DNA of 64,000 nucleotides, from positions 14,495,827-14,559,826 of the forward strand of contig CM026551.1 of NCBI GenBank assembly GCA_015143295.1. The letters are read 5' to 3'. The stretch comes from Tetracentron sinense. Its lineage: Eukaryota > Streptophyta > Magnoliopsida > Trochodendrales > Trochodendraceae. This document shows positions 46,751 through 59,628 of the stretch, one piece after another (position 1 is the first letter of the stretch; every line of letters starts with the position of its first letter). Under the pieces are notes generated by a model. That model was not told the DNA's origin. It worked only from the letters and a program-made list of their open reading frames with translations, and ran no database searches. Made by a program: the position numbers and the translations under genes.

Positions 46751-47864
46751 AAAATAAATAATAAAAAAAAATCCCATTTTATATCTATTTTGAGTAAATT
46801 TGTTTGTGATATAATGTACATTTCTTGGCGTATTTTAGCACAAATTCAATGTTTTAGCGTATTTTAGCAAGAGGGATTTGTAATGCGAAGGTTCTAGTAA
46901 TTTTTATGATTTCATAGAAGGGAAAAGATAGGATTAGTTTGTATGACGTGTCACATTGACACGTCGGACAAACACAAATATGGCTGTTTATAAGGGTCCC
47001 ACACCCACCTCGTGTTTACTGGAAAGCTCGGCGGACACGAGAATCGGTAATAGAGACTTGGAGAGTCCCGCCAAAAACTAGCAAAAGAACAAAAGATGAG
47101 AGAGAGCCAAGTACGAAAACTGTCCACTAATCTGGTACCTTATTTTACGCATCAATGCGTATTCTAGTTGAGATATAAAAACATCCCTTAAATATCGTGA
47201 TTTCTCGAATGGCGCGCAGTTTAGTCAGCCGTGGAAGAAGTCCTCAGAGATTATCGATGGAGGTTGCGGTTTAAATGATTAATTCTTTTAAATATCTATT
47301 TTATTTATAATATAGGATCAAATAAAAATTTTAATTAATTGAATGCTTTTGATCTAGATGTAAGGTTGGTCTCACCCCTTTATAAGGTTTATAATGATCT
47401 TATTAAAAGTTATAATTACGTAGAGAGGACTGAGGAATGTGATAGCTACACCATTTAATAGGTTACAAAAACAATTTTTGTCACCATCCCAACCAAGACT
47501 CCCATTTTTCTTTACTAAAGTATTTAACAAATGTTAGACGTCGAGAAGATATGTCTAGGGATGGCAATGGGCTGAGACTGGGTTGGGCGCCCCCAACCCT
47601 ACCTCGCCCTGTATTAGTAAGACTTCTTATCTCGTTCCTGTCCCAAACTTATGGCATAGTGGGCCAATTCCAACTTATCAAAACTTTTTTTAAACATGTT
47701 CCTGTCCCGTAAAACACTAGTCGGGTCCCGTGAAGAAAATGCTTTGAGAATACATTTCTTAAAAATGAGAGCAAGCATTCGCTAGAAGAGACATACGGTA
47801 AAAGAAATAATGGTGCACGAAGATGAAACCCTAACTCTAAGTTATTTTTGTGTATATTTAAAAA
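46751..47864. other. BOI 3' UTR and adjacent intergenic DNA
   Basis: The first 100-200 bases are probably 3' UTR ('aaaaataaataataaaa' just after the stop). Around 47560-47640 'gggatggcaatgggctgagac' begins a degraded fragment of the 'GGGCTGGGCT' inverted-repeat class also seen at 52801 and 57506. No gene. Confidence 0.4.
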
Positions 47865-48020
47865 GACTTTGCTATTGAGACCTCATTAGGGCCGAGACCA
47901 CCGAGACCGCATTGGATTTCAGGTGGAGCCATTTCACATGATAGGCCCCACCTGAAATCCCATGCTCTAAGAGCATGGTCGCGGTGGTCTTGACCCTAAT
48001 GGGATCTCCAAGCTTTATCC
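47865..48020. mobile_element. MITE of the 'GACTTTGCTA' family, copy 2, with 10-bp TSD
   Basis: Inverted ends (GACTTTGCTATTGAGACC against the complement of a GATCTCCAAGCTTTATCC-like end) with a perfect 10-bp repeat TATTTAAAAA on each side (47855-47864 and 48021-48030). The 9-10 bp duplication suggests a Mutator-like origin. Shares 'ggatttcaggtgg' with 9858-9976. Confidence 0.8.
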
Positions 48021-49059
48021 TATTTAAAAATCCAAGAAAGAGAGTATGAAAGGATAATGTTACTATGTTGCAGTGGAAATGATGTTTTAGGGTTAATTTT
48101 CGATCTAACACCGAAGCATTAATTAACAGGTTAATTGTTTTTAATTCACGATACTTTTGTTTAATCTAGTGGTTCTGTTTTGGTATTTATATTTAAAAAA
48201 AGAAAAAAAAAACTAAACTTGGTAGTGAATGGGAGTTAAAGATGGAAGAGTGGGGACAAAAGCGTTGAAGGAAACGTAGCGAGAATACAAATGCAAAAGT
48301 ATTGGCAACTCTTGTCAATAGAAAAGACCCATCCAAAGTAGAATACAAAGCACCATAGTCCACGTGAATTGAAATGAATGCCCCAGTGGCCTTAACGTGC
48401 GCTCCATCTCCTCCTCCTCTTTCGTACTTGCTCCTTTAATATAAAACAAACTGTTTCTTGTTCCACGTCACGTCACCCCTATTGCCGTTTCTATTCAAAC
48501 TAATTATACTATTGTCTCTCTCAAACCACTAATTCAATTTTAATTATTACTTTAATTAACTCAATTAGAAAGACAGAGAAAGAAGGAATTTGACTATTCC
48601 TCATAGCCGCCCCTCTCGTTATTATGAGGAATGTGTTCCTCTAATTAAGGTGTCAACGGTCAGTGTTCGCACGACTCTACAAGCCCCGTTAATAAGCCAG
48701 GTCAGTTTGTTTATTAATCAGGCCAAACTCGAGATTAAGGATGAATAAGAAAAATAGGATGTTGGTGGAGGTTTTGATAAGAGATTAATTATAAATCCAA
48801 GCTTTCGTTGAAGAGATAATCGGAAGAATCCAAAATTTGCCTCGGAGCATGAGTAGTTTGACAATGACAAATATCAAAGTGGGGTATTTTTATCAACAAA
48901 AATCTCTTTCTATAATTTCCCAACCTATCATCTCAAATTGGGTGGTTATCTTTTCAACCAGAGCTTTTTTTTTGTAATTAATCTCTTTGAATAAATAGAC
49001 CTTATCATATCTCATCGAGTATAGTCCAATGGTCTTAGACCTAGGGGAAAAAAAGGGAA

Positions 49060-49086
49060 GGGGGGGGGGGGGGGGGGGGGGGGGGG
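49060..49086 (+). repeat. Poly(G) tract, 27 bases
   Basis: An uninterrupted run of G preceded by 'gggaa' and followed by 'tgcgc'. It can form G-quadruplexes, and its length is likely to vary or be mis-assembled. Confidence 0.85.
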
Positions 49087-50524
49087 TGCGCTATGCCTCG
49101 AGCCCCATATCCTCTGTACCATTTCATACCCACTCAATCAATTTTCACAGATTCATTAATAATTATTATTAACATTATCAATCAATTATTGCATGCCCTT
49201 ACAAGAAAATCGCCTCTGTTCTAGGTCCCATCCTAAAATAGGGGAACCCCAATAAATTGGCAAAAGTTTCTCTCAACTCAAGTGACAAAGGGGTTCACTC
49301 ATCCCCCTAATCTCAACAGTTAATTATGATTTTATCTTTTATCTTTTTATTTATTCCTCTCAACATTTTTATGTTCCATTTTGCTAATTAATAATCTAAC
49401 ATTCTGTTCCATAAAACATCTCCCTAGTCGATGGTACATCCATGTCTTAGATGGAGCCACAAGTCTAAGAATAAACAAGTTTTCCATAAGCATTATCTTA
49501 ATATAGACGGCATGGTATTAGGGTTCTCCATAAGTAACATATATAGGAGATTATTATAGCTTGTATATGTTCATGGTATCAGGCTGACCGTCAGTCGTGG
49601 ACATGTATATAATATTTATAAGAAATATACTCGTTATAAGGTAATAAAATATGAAATGATGGGGGTATCTAACACAACATTAAATGATGGAGATTTGTCG
49701 TGTGATCTTGGCAAGTGGGGTCCATTGAATCGAGACCGTTTGTCCCTCTATGACCCGGCATGGACTCCAAACACGTGAATCTGATACCTGTTTCTTTATT
49801 AAAATTAAAGCTGTTTTCCCTTCAAATAATGCATTAATATAGGCATACTTTTAAATTGACTGGTTTGCATTTCTCTAGGAATCTCATCCAAAGAAGGTGA
49901 GCATCTTTACATTCTTACTTCAAAATGAAATAACCCTCTTTCGTCCTTCCTTCCTTCCTCCCTTTATGGATATGATTCTTTTAATTTTCATATTTATGGG
50001 TATGGTTATAGGTTAATGTGTTTGTCTAAGTCTTATAGTTCATGAAATAGATCTATCCACGTCATAAGGTTCCACATGGCACATGCGTATCGAATAATTC
50101 GAGGTCATCGATACCTATGAGATAAGTTAGGCCAAAAAATAATTGACCAACACTAATACTCCAACCGCTCTCATTTTCGGTCCATTTGTGATAAATATTT
50201 CTAATTAATCGTCTGAATAAATTTAATAGATCAAATTGTCATGTTCGTCTAATCGGTGGAATTCGATGCAAAGCAAGCTAAGTTATCGATCAATTGAAAA
50301 TGTGACTATATAACTATGAACATTGATATGTCTTTATGGATTATTGAGAACTTTAGCCATAATCTTAGACTTACAAACTTAATGTCATAATCACATTATG
50401 AAATAGGCCCATCTCCTAATCATGGAGGAGTGACAACTCAATACTAATCAATGTGATCGCAATAGGGCAACGGTCGGTTATGGAATACACCACTTGGGCG
50501 GCATTATCGATCCATAATTCCCGT

Positions 50525-50552
50525 GATGGTGGGGCTCCACATCGCCCCACCA
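50525..50552. other. Perfect 10-bp stem-loop
   Basis: ATGGTGGGGC, an 8-base loop, then GCCCCACCAT. GC-rich in an AT-rich setting. Its role is unknown, and no tail or partner suggests a terminator. Confidence 0.6.
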
Positions 50553-51337
50553 TTGACTCGATTCGATTGTTACGCTTTTAAACATTTGATAATCTATTTT
50601 TTAATTGGCTTTTCCTTGTCTAATCTTTGCTTATAATAGTTAAAAATGGGTATCAGTGGAGATAATTGGGATTGTCAAAAGAGAGATTAGTAAGTATTAA
50701 ATCAAATGCAGTTGTAGTGGGGTGTATTGGTTTCGTCGTGCAATGAACATTGGAGTCCCATCCCTTTTTTAATGCCTATGCCAAAATCATCTCAAAACAC
50801 TAAAAGCCAATAGACCCCATGTCTCCCTCACTTGATTTAAGATAAGGAGAAAAGATGTGTGAATAACCTAACCCCAACTCCTTTGCTTTGCTCCCTTGCT
50901 ATAGAATCACACATCTCTCTCATGTGGGTCCTACTACTTCTCTCCTCCCCCACCTTCTCTTACTTCTCCCAACAAACAAGCAATCACATTCCCTAGCAAC
51001 AACCACATAAAATGAGGCCATTAACATGCCAGGGCACAGATACAACCAATTTAGGTCACCCCACCAGGCAAGCTCGCTCGCTCAACCTCACCGTCAATGC
51101 GCCGTGCCAACGCACTGTCGGTGACATATCGGACAATGACTCTCAACAGACGACGATGGCATTTTCCGGGCCTGGCCCATGATGGGAACCATAGTATCTA
51201 GGCCCATGCTTATGCTTTTATCTTTGTTGAGGGTCTAGCTAGGGCTAGTGTAAAGACATGGAAAGTTGTTCTCACATGAAATTTGGCACTTTGGAGATTT
51301 ATCCATATTCCATGCACTTGGGGTGGGGTTGGGAGAG

Positions 51338-52450
51338 GGTATATATATGGACAAGGCAAAGCACAGAATAGGGATCTAAATTTAGGGTTGTGGGGCCCAA
51401 AAAGAGAACCCTAACTTTCTCCTCCTCTTGTGAAGGGGGGCACACATGTACTAAGTCCATCATCTTAGAATTGATGTGGTTGTTTCCTTTGTTCTATTAT
51501 GACACATTCTCATTCATAAGAGGGACCCACACCCATATGACAACTCACTTATCCAATCTTTTTCTACTGTTAGGGTATTTTATTTGTCTTTTAGAAAGGC
51601 ATGGAGGGGTCAACATAAGAATCCACAACCCCCAAAAGAGAGAGGACATGAACCATCCACCTAGAAATCATATCTAACACAGTCCCATTTCCCTTATGTG
51701 GGAATTTCAATGACCCTGTCATGTGTCTACTTTACAGGGATGGGATTTGGTGAGATGGTGGAGTAAAGCTAAAGTTATGAAATTATTTATTGCATAGTTG
51801 AATCAAAACCCAATAAAGATGAAGCATGGGAAAGAAAGACTAGTAAAGAAAAAGAAAGAGAGAATGAGGAGCTATTCTCTACTACTTTTTGACAGTTTGG
51901 TGTAAACATCAGCCTCCCCCACTAACACAAAATCAATGTTTGTTTGAAGCCTTTCTCATCCCATTTATGGGGTTTTGGAGAGTGCATAATCAAAACTAGT
52001 GATTACAAACCCAACTCCTCATCTTGGGCAGAATGATTGTGTTTTGCTTTTGGAGTTTAAATACCTTAGAGCCTTGATAACCCCACATAGATAGCTCTAA
52101 CTACCCAACATCAATGCTTTTAGTGGCTAGCTTTTTCAGTGGTGCTCATTTAGAACACTAGTGATTAAGGAGAAAGAGAGAGAGTCTTTGGTCTCCCACT
52201 TGAGGGCTTTAGTGGGCACCCATGATGATATCAATAGAGATATCTTTTCTATGTGGATGGATAGGAGTGAAGAAATTATATTGGACTAAGTTCAGCATAA
52301 TAATCCCTATCAAGACTATAAGAGAATTGGATGTTCTTTCTTTTACCTCTACTTTCTCTTTCCTCCCTTTCAAAAGGTGCATATTCCAATAGTGAAAGAG
52401 ATTTGGTGCTGAGAGTGACCTAACTTAGAATCTGTTATATCACTTTGGAC
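51338..52450 (+). ncRNA. Possible non-coding transcript (weak)
   Basis: TATATATATGG at about 51341 resembles a TATA box. The 1.1 kb after it is unique-looking, pyrimidine-rich in places and free of TE signatures, with no good open frame (longest 95 aa, no domain). I found no known miRNA in it. It could be a microRNA or long non-coding RNA gene, or nothing. Confidence 0.15.
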
Positions 52451-52800
52451 CATGGATAATGGAGGAAAGATTGGCTACAACCACCACTACAGGAGTGTAA
52501 CAAATTGGCTGGTCTCGATGACATGTGGCGCACATGCAGGTGATCGGGCCTCACCATTAGATGGGCCATACAAGAAGTCCTATTTTCCGATCCAGTGAAT
52601 CCAAAAGGCGGTCCGATGGGAATCGATCGTGTGGAATGGATCTTTCATAATGGGAAGCATGATAGAATCTCATTTCTGAGACTACATTCACATCTCAAAC
52701 TGGGGCCACTTTACACATTGATTGAATGATCTTAACCATTTCTATCAAATTGAATGGTCGAGATTAATTTGAAATTCTTGTACTTATATATGTTTGGCAG

Positions 52801-52885
52801 GGGTGTCAATGGGCTGGGCTTGGGCTTGAATTTTGATGATTTTGGAAAGGCCCAGCCCAAGCCCGACACATTTACAAGAGGCCTT
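52801..52885. mobile_element. Short inverted-repeat element of the 'GGGCTGGGCTTGGGC' class
   Basis: GTGTCAATGGGCTGGGCT faces the complement of AGCCCAAGCCCGACAC across about 85 bp. It is a small hairpin-forming MITE-like fragment. Confidence 0.5.
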
Positions 52886-54392
52886 GAAGTCGGAATTCGG
52901 CTGATTTACACACCTAATGTTTGCTGTGGCGACAGACACTCTAGTGGGCCTTATTAGCACTTGATTTCATTCTTATTAAGGGCGTGTTTGGTTATATCAT
53001 TATTCTCACTGTAATTTTAAGCAACATAAAGGGGAGCCAAATTTTTATAAGGGCATGGTTTCACTGGGCAACGCTCTAAAAGAGTGGAAAATGCACCTTT
53101 GAGAGGTTAACAACTAATGCATGCCTCTTAAAATCACTCCAACCCAAACAAGAAACTAGCTGTTACATTGACGAAAAATGCATTTTTTTAGAGTTATTAA
53201 CAGATGAGGCTCTTGAGTTTGGTGAGATATATCAAAGATAGTCACTACATAATGCGAAAAACCACGAAATTTGATGGGCTTTCCTTTCTCTATTTATTGG
53301 CATTGTCAGGGTTCATTTTGCATTTTGCTGCAATAATGGGCCTTGCAAAATAAAATTTAAAAAGGGTTGAATGAGTCTTATTGGGCCAACCTTGGGCCCA
53401 ACTATGAATGCTCTTTGCAAGTGATCTGGTCCTACTAGGATGTACTGTAATTACACGCTTCCACCCTCCATCAACCATTGGGTTCATTTAATTATTTTGT
53501 TTTTTTAGCATTATAGGTTAGAGGTTGATGGGTTGGGTCAGTCCCCACCATGTCACCTCTTTTTTCATGAGGCCTGGGCCCTCCATTGTCTTGCAACTAA
53601 AGCTCAATCTGGGCCCCTCCATATTTAGAAGTAGATGCAATAAGGTGATATATAAGGTGTCAAGAAATACTAGCCCAAGAGGCAGACTTCCAAATGTGTC
53701 ATTAAAGTTGACCCTCTTATAATTAATAACCTTGGTGGAAAGAAATTATATTAGTTATAAGATAATATTATATATTAGAATCATTAAATTGGTCCATCAA
53801 AAATTTTCTTTTCATAATCTCTTTTGAATGTATTGTATTTTCCATAAAAGCCTTATGTAGATACAAATGTATAAGGCGCTCCAAAAAAACAAAACACAAT
53901 ATTTTATGCTTCCTTTAACTTTTGTTAATTATTTTAAAGGCCTCATACAATGATTTTTTTATTTTTTCTTTCTAAGCATCTAAAACTTCATACTATATAT
54001 AGTAATTTATTATACATAACCAAAATATCTAAAATAATTTTATACCTTCTTTTTCCTGATACTCAAACCATCATAAAGTGTTATAAGATTCATATATATT
54101 ACTATGTATTAATACAGTATAAAAACCTCTCTTATAATTAATAATATATTAGAACTTTCTTTAAAATTATTAAATAACAAGTATAAGAGAATATTAATTA
54201 TTCACTATAGAACCAAGTTGGTTCCTTATAAATTTATTAATTATTAGAGATTATTAAGTTATAAATTATTAATTATAAGAGGGCCTAGTGTACTTTTCTC
54301 TGCATTATCTTTAGAATCGGTTGAAACAATAACTTCCTCATTTCAAAAAGTTATTTTTTAATCTGTTGTAAAGGTAGCAATGATAAGTGTTA

Positions 54393-54606
54393 GCCCGCCC
54401 GGGTCATGTGGTTTGTTGGCTTAAGTCTCTGTGTTCCATACTGGAGGCCTTGGGTTGACACTTTGTGCCATATCCGGACTTACCACTTAGGCGTGCTAGT
54501 GTGCGCCCTTCACTGTGCATGCCGAGGCCTGTGAAGGGGTCGTTATCTCGCTCTCGTCAGTGTGATGGTCACCGGAGACTTTTTTTACCATTAAAAAAAA
54601 TAATAT
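54393..54606 (+). mobile_element. SINE-like element with 9-bp TSD
   Basis: 214 bp with a tRNA-like head (A-box-like 'gtttgttggctta', B-box-like 'gggttgacactt'), ending in a short A tract. TAAGTGTTA flanks it (54384-54392 and 54607-54615). The short open frame 54465-54716 runs through it by chance. Confidence 0.7.
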
Positions 54607-55021
54607 TAAGTGTTACACCAACAGTGAGTGAGAGTTCAGAAATATACGTATTGGTATGGGCATACAGAGATTGTAGGGTTAAGAATTTGACTAGAAATTG
54701 TGGCACTGCAGGTTAAGTCTTGAGATTTGAGTCATATAAGAAATAGAAGAAACTCAACTGATTAAAAGCAAATTAATTACGCTTTTCTTGCGGGAAAATA
54801 ATGGCTATATAGTGGTATTCCTCTCACTTTCCTTCACCTTGTTGAAAGCAGTGACTTTAAACATCCGCCCCTCAAGGAGGAACGGCAATTTATAATGAGT
54901 AAAGAACATGGGATTGATTTCCAGTGAGACTCCCAAGTAGATTTGGTTGAAGTTTCTATTCAATGACTTGCCAGTAGGGCTCCAAACAGGCCACCAAAAA
55001 CAGAAGTAGGTCTTTTTTCAA

Positions 55022-55211
55022 GAAGTTGGCCAGTGGTTCCTGGGCCTCGTCCTGGGTTTCATTTCCCACTCCCCCTTTGGGGCCAGTCGACGCCCCGCCC
55101 ATTTTTACGGACTTTCCTGGTGGGGCGGGTTGCGGGCTCTCGTCACATCCCTGGGGACTTAGTCCTGAGTCTGACCGAAAGGTTGAAGACAGCCCGGGCT
55201 AAGAAAAAAAA
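55022..55211 (+). mobile_element. SINE-like element with 14-bp TSD
   Basis: 190 bp with an A-rich tail (55200-55211). A perfect 14-bp repeat AGGTCTTTTTTCAA flanks it (55008-55021 and 55212-55225). The GC-rich head has an A-box-like 'ttggccagtggttc' and a B-box-like 'gggtttcatttcc'. This explains the Pro/Arg-rich open frame at 55033. Confidence 0.75.
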
Positions 55212-55225
55212 AGGTCTTTTTTCAA

Positions 55226-57505
55226 TAGTACACATATATTTTGGGTCTCCATGCATTTGGATGGAAATGTGTTTTTTCTTCATCAATATTTTTCAGTTTG
55301 TCTTCATTTTAGAATCCACTCTTCCACCAATCCAAACAGTCCTTTCGAAACAAAGGCAGGCAATCTGTTAGCTAACAACAAACTAAGGTAACTACTAACT
55401 ACAGTGTGAATAGCAACCAACTTCTGATTTGGGACCACAAGAGAGAGTTTTAATTTCCCTTGAAGACTTTTCTTGTATTTATTTCCTCCTACTGTCGATA
55501 AGGGAAATGCTAGCCCTCGCGGCTCAAGAAATATCATTTTTTTAGAAGAAATAACACGTGATGTTACTTTTATCTATTATTATGCAGCCGACTAAAGTAA
55601 CACAACAAATTTTATTTGAGATGATTGTTGCTTTAATCAGTTACACACGAATAACCCACCCGCCTTAATTATCTCTGAAAGAGGTTGTCTTGAGCAGTGA
55701 TGGCTAGCATAAAGCAAAGGTACTTCCCTTGTTGAAAGGATTTGGTGGTCCAGTCAAGGTGGAGGGAGGATTCTTGAATTGATGGGGGATCGAGAGTGGC
55801 TTTTCATGAGTCTCTTGACGTTTTGGCAACGCTTAAATGGAATAGAAGACATAGCAGCAGCTTTGGCAGATTTTCTAGTAAGGAATATAATGCAGTTGGC
55901 CACAGAAATGTAGATAGATACTTATTGTCCTTAGGGAACTATTTTGATTAGAAAATGATATGGGTTCTCGATATACATAAGATTTTGTTTGATATTCTCT
56001 TGTTCATTATAATGTATCTATTATGTTAACAAGGACGCTAGGGGGTGTAGATATATACAACTGTGAATTGGTCTTTTGGGAATGTAGGTCGGTCCACCTA
56101 ACCCCGGCTTTCTTCGTTCCAGAAAAAACAAAATGTCTCTATTAGATTAGTTGGTGAGGATATTGAATGTTTTTATTTGATCAATTGATCCACTTATTCG
56201 TAGTCTTAGTTTGAGATTGAGATTGAGAATAAAGTATAGAGAATTAAAGGGGAACGACCATTTTAAATAGGCTTCTAATTCCAACAAGCAAAAGGTTGTT
56301 ACTATTGGTAACAAAGCAAACTACCCGCGTGGGCTTTCTCTTGTGCAATTCCTGATTCATGGTTAATACCATACCTAGTAATTCCGATGTACGCTAAAAA
56401 TTTGATACGAATAATACGCGAAATTACTAATTATGGTGAAAAACTCAACTTCAAAAGAGTATGCTAACTTGTTCAAAGCACTTGAAGCTTGACTTGACAC
56501 CATTAGTGCATTTTTTTTTTTTTGGAAAGGGAGGGTGTCTCAAACCTTTCAAGGCAAGGATTAGTTCTTTCAAGTGTCGGCGCCGACCCATTAAAAAATT
56601 TACATACAGATCTTGAGCTATTTGATAAGATGGATCAAATTAAATCAGCAATAATTTGAAATAGTGATCCAACAAAAAAAATCAGAACTGAATTGGCAGA
56701 GACCTCAGGTAACAACACCAAATCCGTCCGTTCTAATAAAAATCGACTAAGCTCGATTTTTCGACATTTGATGGTAGTAACCCTTCAAGCTGGATTACCC
56801 AGGGAGATGCTATATGCATTTCTACAACATACATGAGGAACAATGGTTGGACGTGACTGCCTTTTCACGATCAATACACCATCATGTAGAATCAAATTAA
56901 ATCCATCTCATCTTATATAAAGGAGCGTTCCACAACATCTTGGCTTGTTAATATAGAGGATAATGCTTTTGAGACCACCAAGACTATCAAAACCGGTAGA
57001 ACCGGTCAGATCCGATTAGTTCAACCGGAAGGCCGGGGTTAAAAACCCGGGAAAAAAAAGGAAAAAGAAGAAACATTATTTTATTTAAACAAAGGACACG
57101 GTTGAATCGGACTGGTGGAGAACGGCCAGTTCGACACTTGATCCGGTTCTGGAAACACTGGCCCCAACTGTCCAACACTAAAGAAGAAGAAAATATAGAA
57201 GCATATCATACAAGAATTGGGCATACTCATGCATAATATTAACCATACATGTACTCTATTAGCTTTAACCGCCTTGACAGTTAAAATCTTGATCCTTTAA
57301 CAACATTATTATAGTATAAAGACGATGTGGCCGATAGGAGGACCCATTTTTTTTCAATCTCACCAAGCTACCTTTATAAGGTTTGTTTTATTCTATTTAA
57401 TCTTTCTCTGTTATTAATTAAGTTAGCGATATTTGTCAGAATATATAAAAACATGATTGATCATGATCGTATTAAATGGTAATCAGGGGAGAGGCAAAAA
57501 AATCT
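55226..57505. other. Intergenic DNA
   Basis: No gene seen. Around 56950-57180 there is a segment with 'aaccggt' repeats in both orientations, likely a MITE fragment; its ends were not resolved. Confidence 0.35.
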
Positions 57506-59296
57506 GGCAATAAGCAAATCGGGCCGGGCTGGGGTTAGCCCATCTCAACCAGAGCACCCCAGCCTAAGCTTGGCTTACTGATAATATCGAGCTTCAGGCT
57601 GAGTTCGGGCTGGGCCAAATAAAACAGAGTATGCCAGAGTTTGGGCTGACCCAAATTTCCTCCATCTCACCCACTCTCCTCACTTCCCTCTCTCGTTTTA
57701 AAAGGGGGCAACAATGCTTTCATTTCAATCTCACCTTTAAAGGCTAAAGTTTTCCCCCTCTTTCCTTTTTTTCTTTCCTTGATATATAAAAAAAAAAAAA
57801 GATGAGATGTTATCATCTCTACTAATATAAAGAGGATTCCTTGTCCAAAACGTTGATTGATATTTGTATTAATTTCAAAAATACCATTTAACTTCTATCA
57901 TTCATTATTCATTACTCAATTAATGAGATTGCTCTTCGTAGAAACCTTAGACTAAACTTTTCTAAATTCTTAAATTGCCCCTATCATAATTATATATATA
58001 AGACAAAAAAATTCAGTAAATGTTTTGCTTAATTTACATACTACATTACTCATTTATATTAGACTTTTTAGCCTAAAAATCCTCTACGATTGTATACTCT
58101 TTAACTATGGTTAAACTTCACCCAACCCTAGGTTTCACCCACTTATCTCGAGCTAACCACAGTTAAGGGGTTTCAAAAGAGACATGAAACCTTAGGTTCA
58201 CCCACTTATTCTTGATATTTTTTAAAAAGTATTAATTTTTTAAACTTTGGTTAAAATTCACTAAGTCCTAAGGTTAATTTTTCTTTTCATATTTATTTTT
58301 CTAAAACCAAAGATAGGTGGATGAACCCAAGGGGTGGGTGAATCTTAACCATAGTTAAGGGGTGTCGAAAGAGACACATGGCAACCTCAAGGGCGTAACC
58401 GGACTCCAATTGTGGTTAAGATTCACTCACCCATAAAGTTCCCCCACTTATCCTTGGGTTTTAGAAAAAATATTAATTTTTTTTAATCCTGATTAAAATT
58501 CAATAATTCCTATGATTAAATTTTTTTTATATTTTTTTTCTTCAAAAAACGAAGGATAATTGGATGAACTTTAGAGGTGGGTGAATCTTAACCACAGTTA
58601 AAGAGTGTTAAAAGGGACACATGGTGACCTTAGTGACATAATCGGACTAATCGCTCTCTTGGTAAAACGCTTTTAAAGAAGAACGTCTTGTCAAGGCCCC
58701 GCCCTCTCCCTTTCTTTACTATACCAAAAATGCCTCTAAATCTTTTTGAGTCTCAAAATATCTTTACGTCATATATTTATAACTAATGTGTATCTCGCAA
58801 ATTTTTTCATAGGGGATATCCAAAATGTCTCTCAAGTTTTTATACTCAAAATATTTTTTAATTTTTTTTAAGTCCACTAAGTCCCTCTTCCCAGTCTCTC
58901 TCCCCTTGGCCTTCCCCTCTTTCTCACGTGCATCACACGTGTTGCCTGCTTGCACGTGCTGCCGCTAGTCCACTTAAATCCATTTCAATTAAGTACATAC
59001 AAGATCTCAACGGTCCTCAACATGATCTGATGTGTACAAGGGTATTCATCATTCACAAACTGAAAAGTGATTATCATATAGACTATACTCGTGGGCTTAC
59101 TCTCTCGCTCTCTAAATATATTATAAATATTTAATTTGCAGTGGGCTGAATTCAGCTCAGCCCAAAATTTACTTTGGACCTATATTCTAGTCCAAACCCA
59201 GCCCAGCCCAACCAAAAGTAAGGAAGACTCAGCCCTCTCAAAATTTAGGCTGAACAATTGGGGCTTCGAGCCAGCCCAGCCCAATTGCCACCCCTA
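57506..59296. mobile_element. Composite inverted-repeat element (GGGCTGGGCTGG ends)
   Basis: The left end (57506, GGCAATAAGCAAATCGGGCC...) and right end (59296, ...GGGCTGGCTCG complement, AGGGGTGGCAATTGGGCTG) are inverted, with a small insertion in the left one. The interior contains sequence of the CCGGACT MITE family (about 58130-58650) nested in it. No transposase seen. Confidence 0.5.
58130..58650. repeat. CCGGACT-family MITE fragments
   Basis: Repeated blocks with 'gtgaatcttaaccatagtta', 'gacacatgg' and 'gcgtaaccggactcc' or close variants, the same modules as the terminal regions of the element at 61602-61930. At least two partial copies lie side by side. Confidence 0.6.
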
Positions 59297-59378
59297 GCAA
59301 GCAGTTGATATCCAACAGGTGGTGGATGGGCCTCATCCCCTGCTCATAGTACATAATTTGTATTTAATTATGAAGGAA

Positions 59379-59628
59379 AATAATCCCCTCCTCGGACTGA
59401 GGGGATTTACTATCTCACCTCCCTTTTTATGCCACGTGCCTTCTTTTTTTACTTCATTTAACTGTGGTTAAGATTCACTAATTCTTAGGATTAAAGCATC
59501 TAACCTTTGGTTTTTAGAAAGAAAAAAAATTAATCACAGGGGTTAAAATTGTTAACCATAGTTCAAAGGGATTTTGTGAGAGTGAGGAGGAATAGTCCCC
59601 TCCTTGGCCCGAGGAGAGGATTATTGCT
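59379..59628. mobile_element. 250-bp MITE with AATAATCC ends
   Basis: Left end AATAATCCCCTCCTCGG and right end complement AATAATCCTCTCCTCGG face each other. The interior has a 'taaccatagtt' module in common with the CCGGACT family. Confidence 0.65.

Larger units (their letters stand above)
48031..54383. other. Long intergenic region without a recognised gene
   Basis: No protein gene was found. Landmarks are a 27-base G run (49060-49086), a perfect 10-bp stem-loop (50525-50552), a possible promoter near 51340 followed by unique non-coding sequence, and a short inverted repeat at 52801-52885. Composition from about 50.6 to 52.5 kb is less repeat-like than elsewhere. Confidence 0.4.

Noticed and set aside
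52180-52240. Similarity of 'tctcccacttgagggcttt' to the miR477 family
   Set aside because: Several mismatches to remembered family sequences and no good foldback partner nearby.
55033-55371. 112-aa Pro/Arg-rich frame
   Set aside because: It runs through a SINE-like insertion with a 14-bp TSD and its A tail (Lys run).
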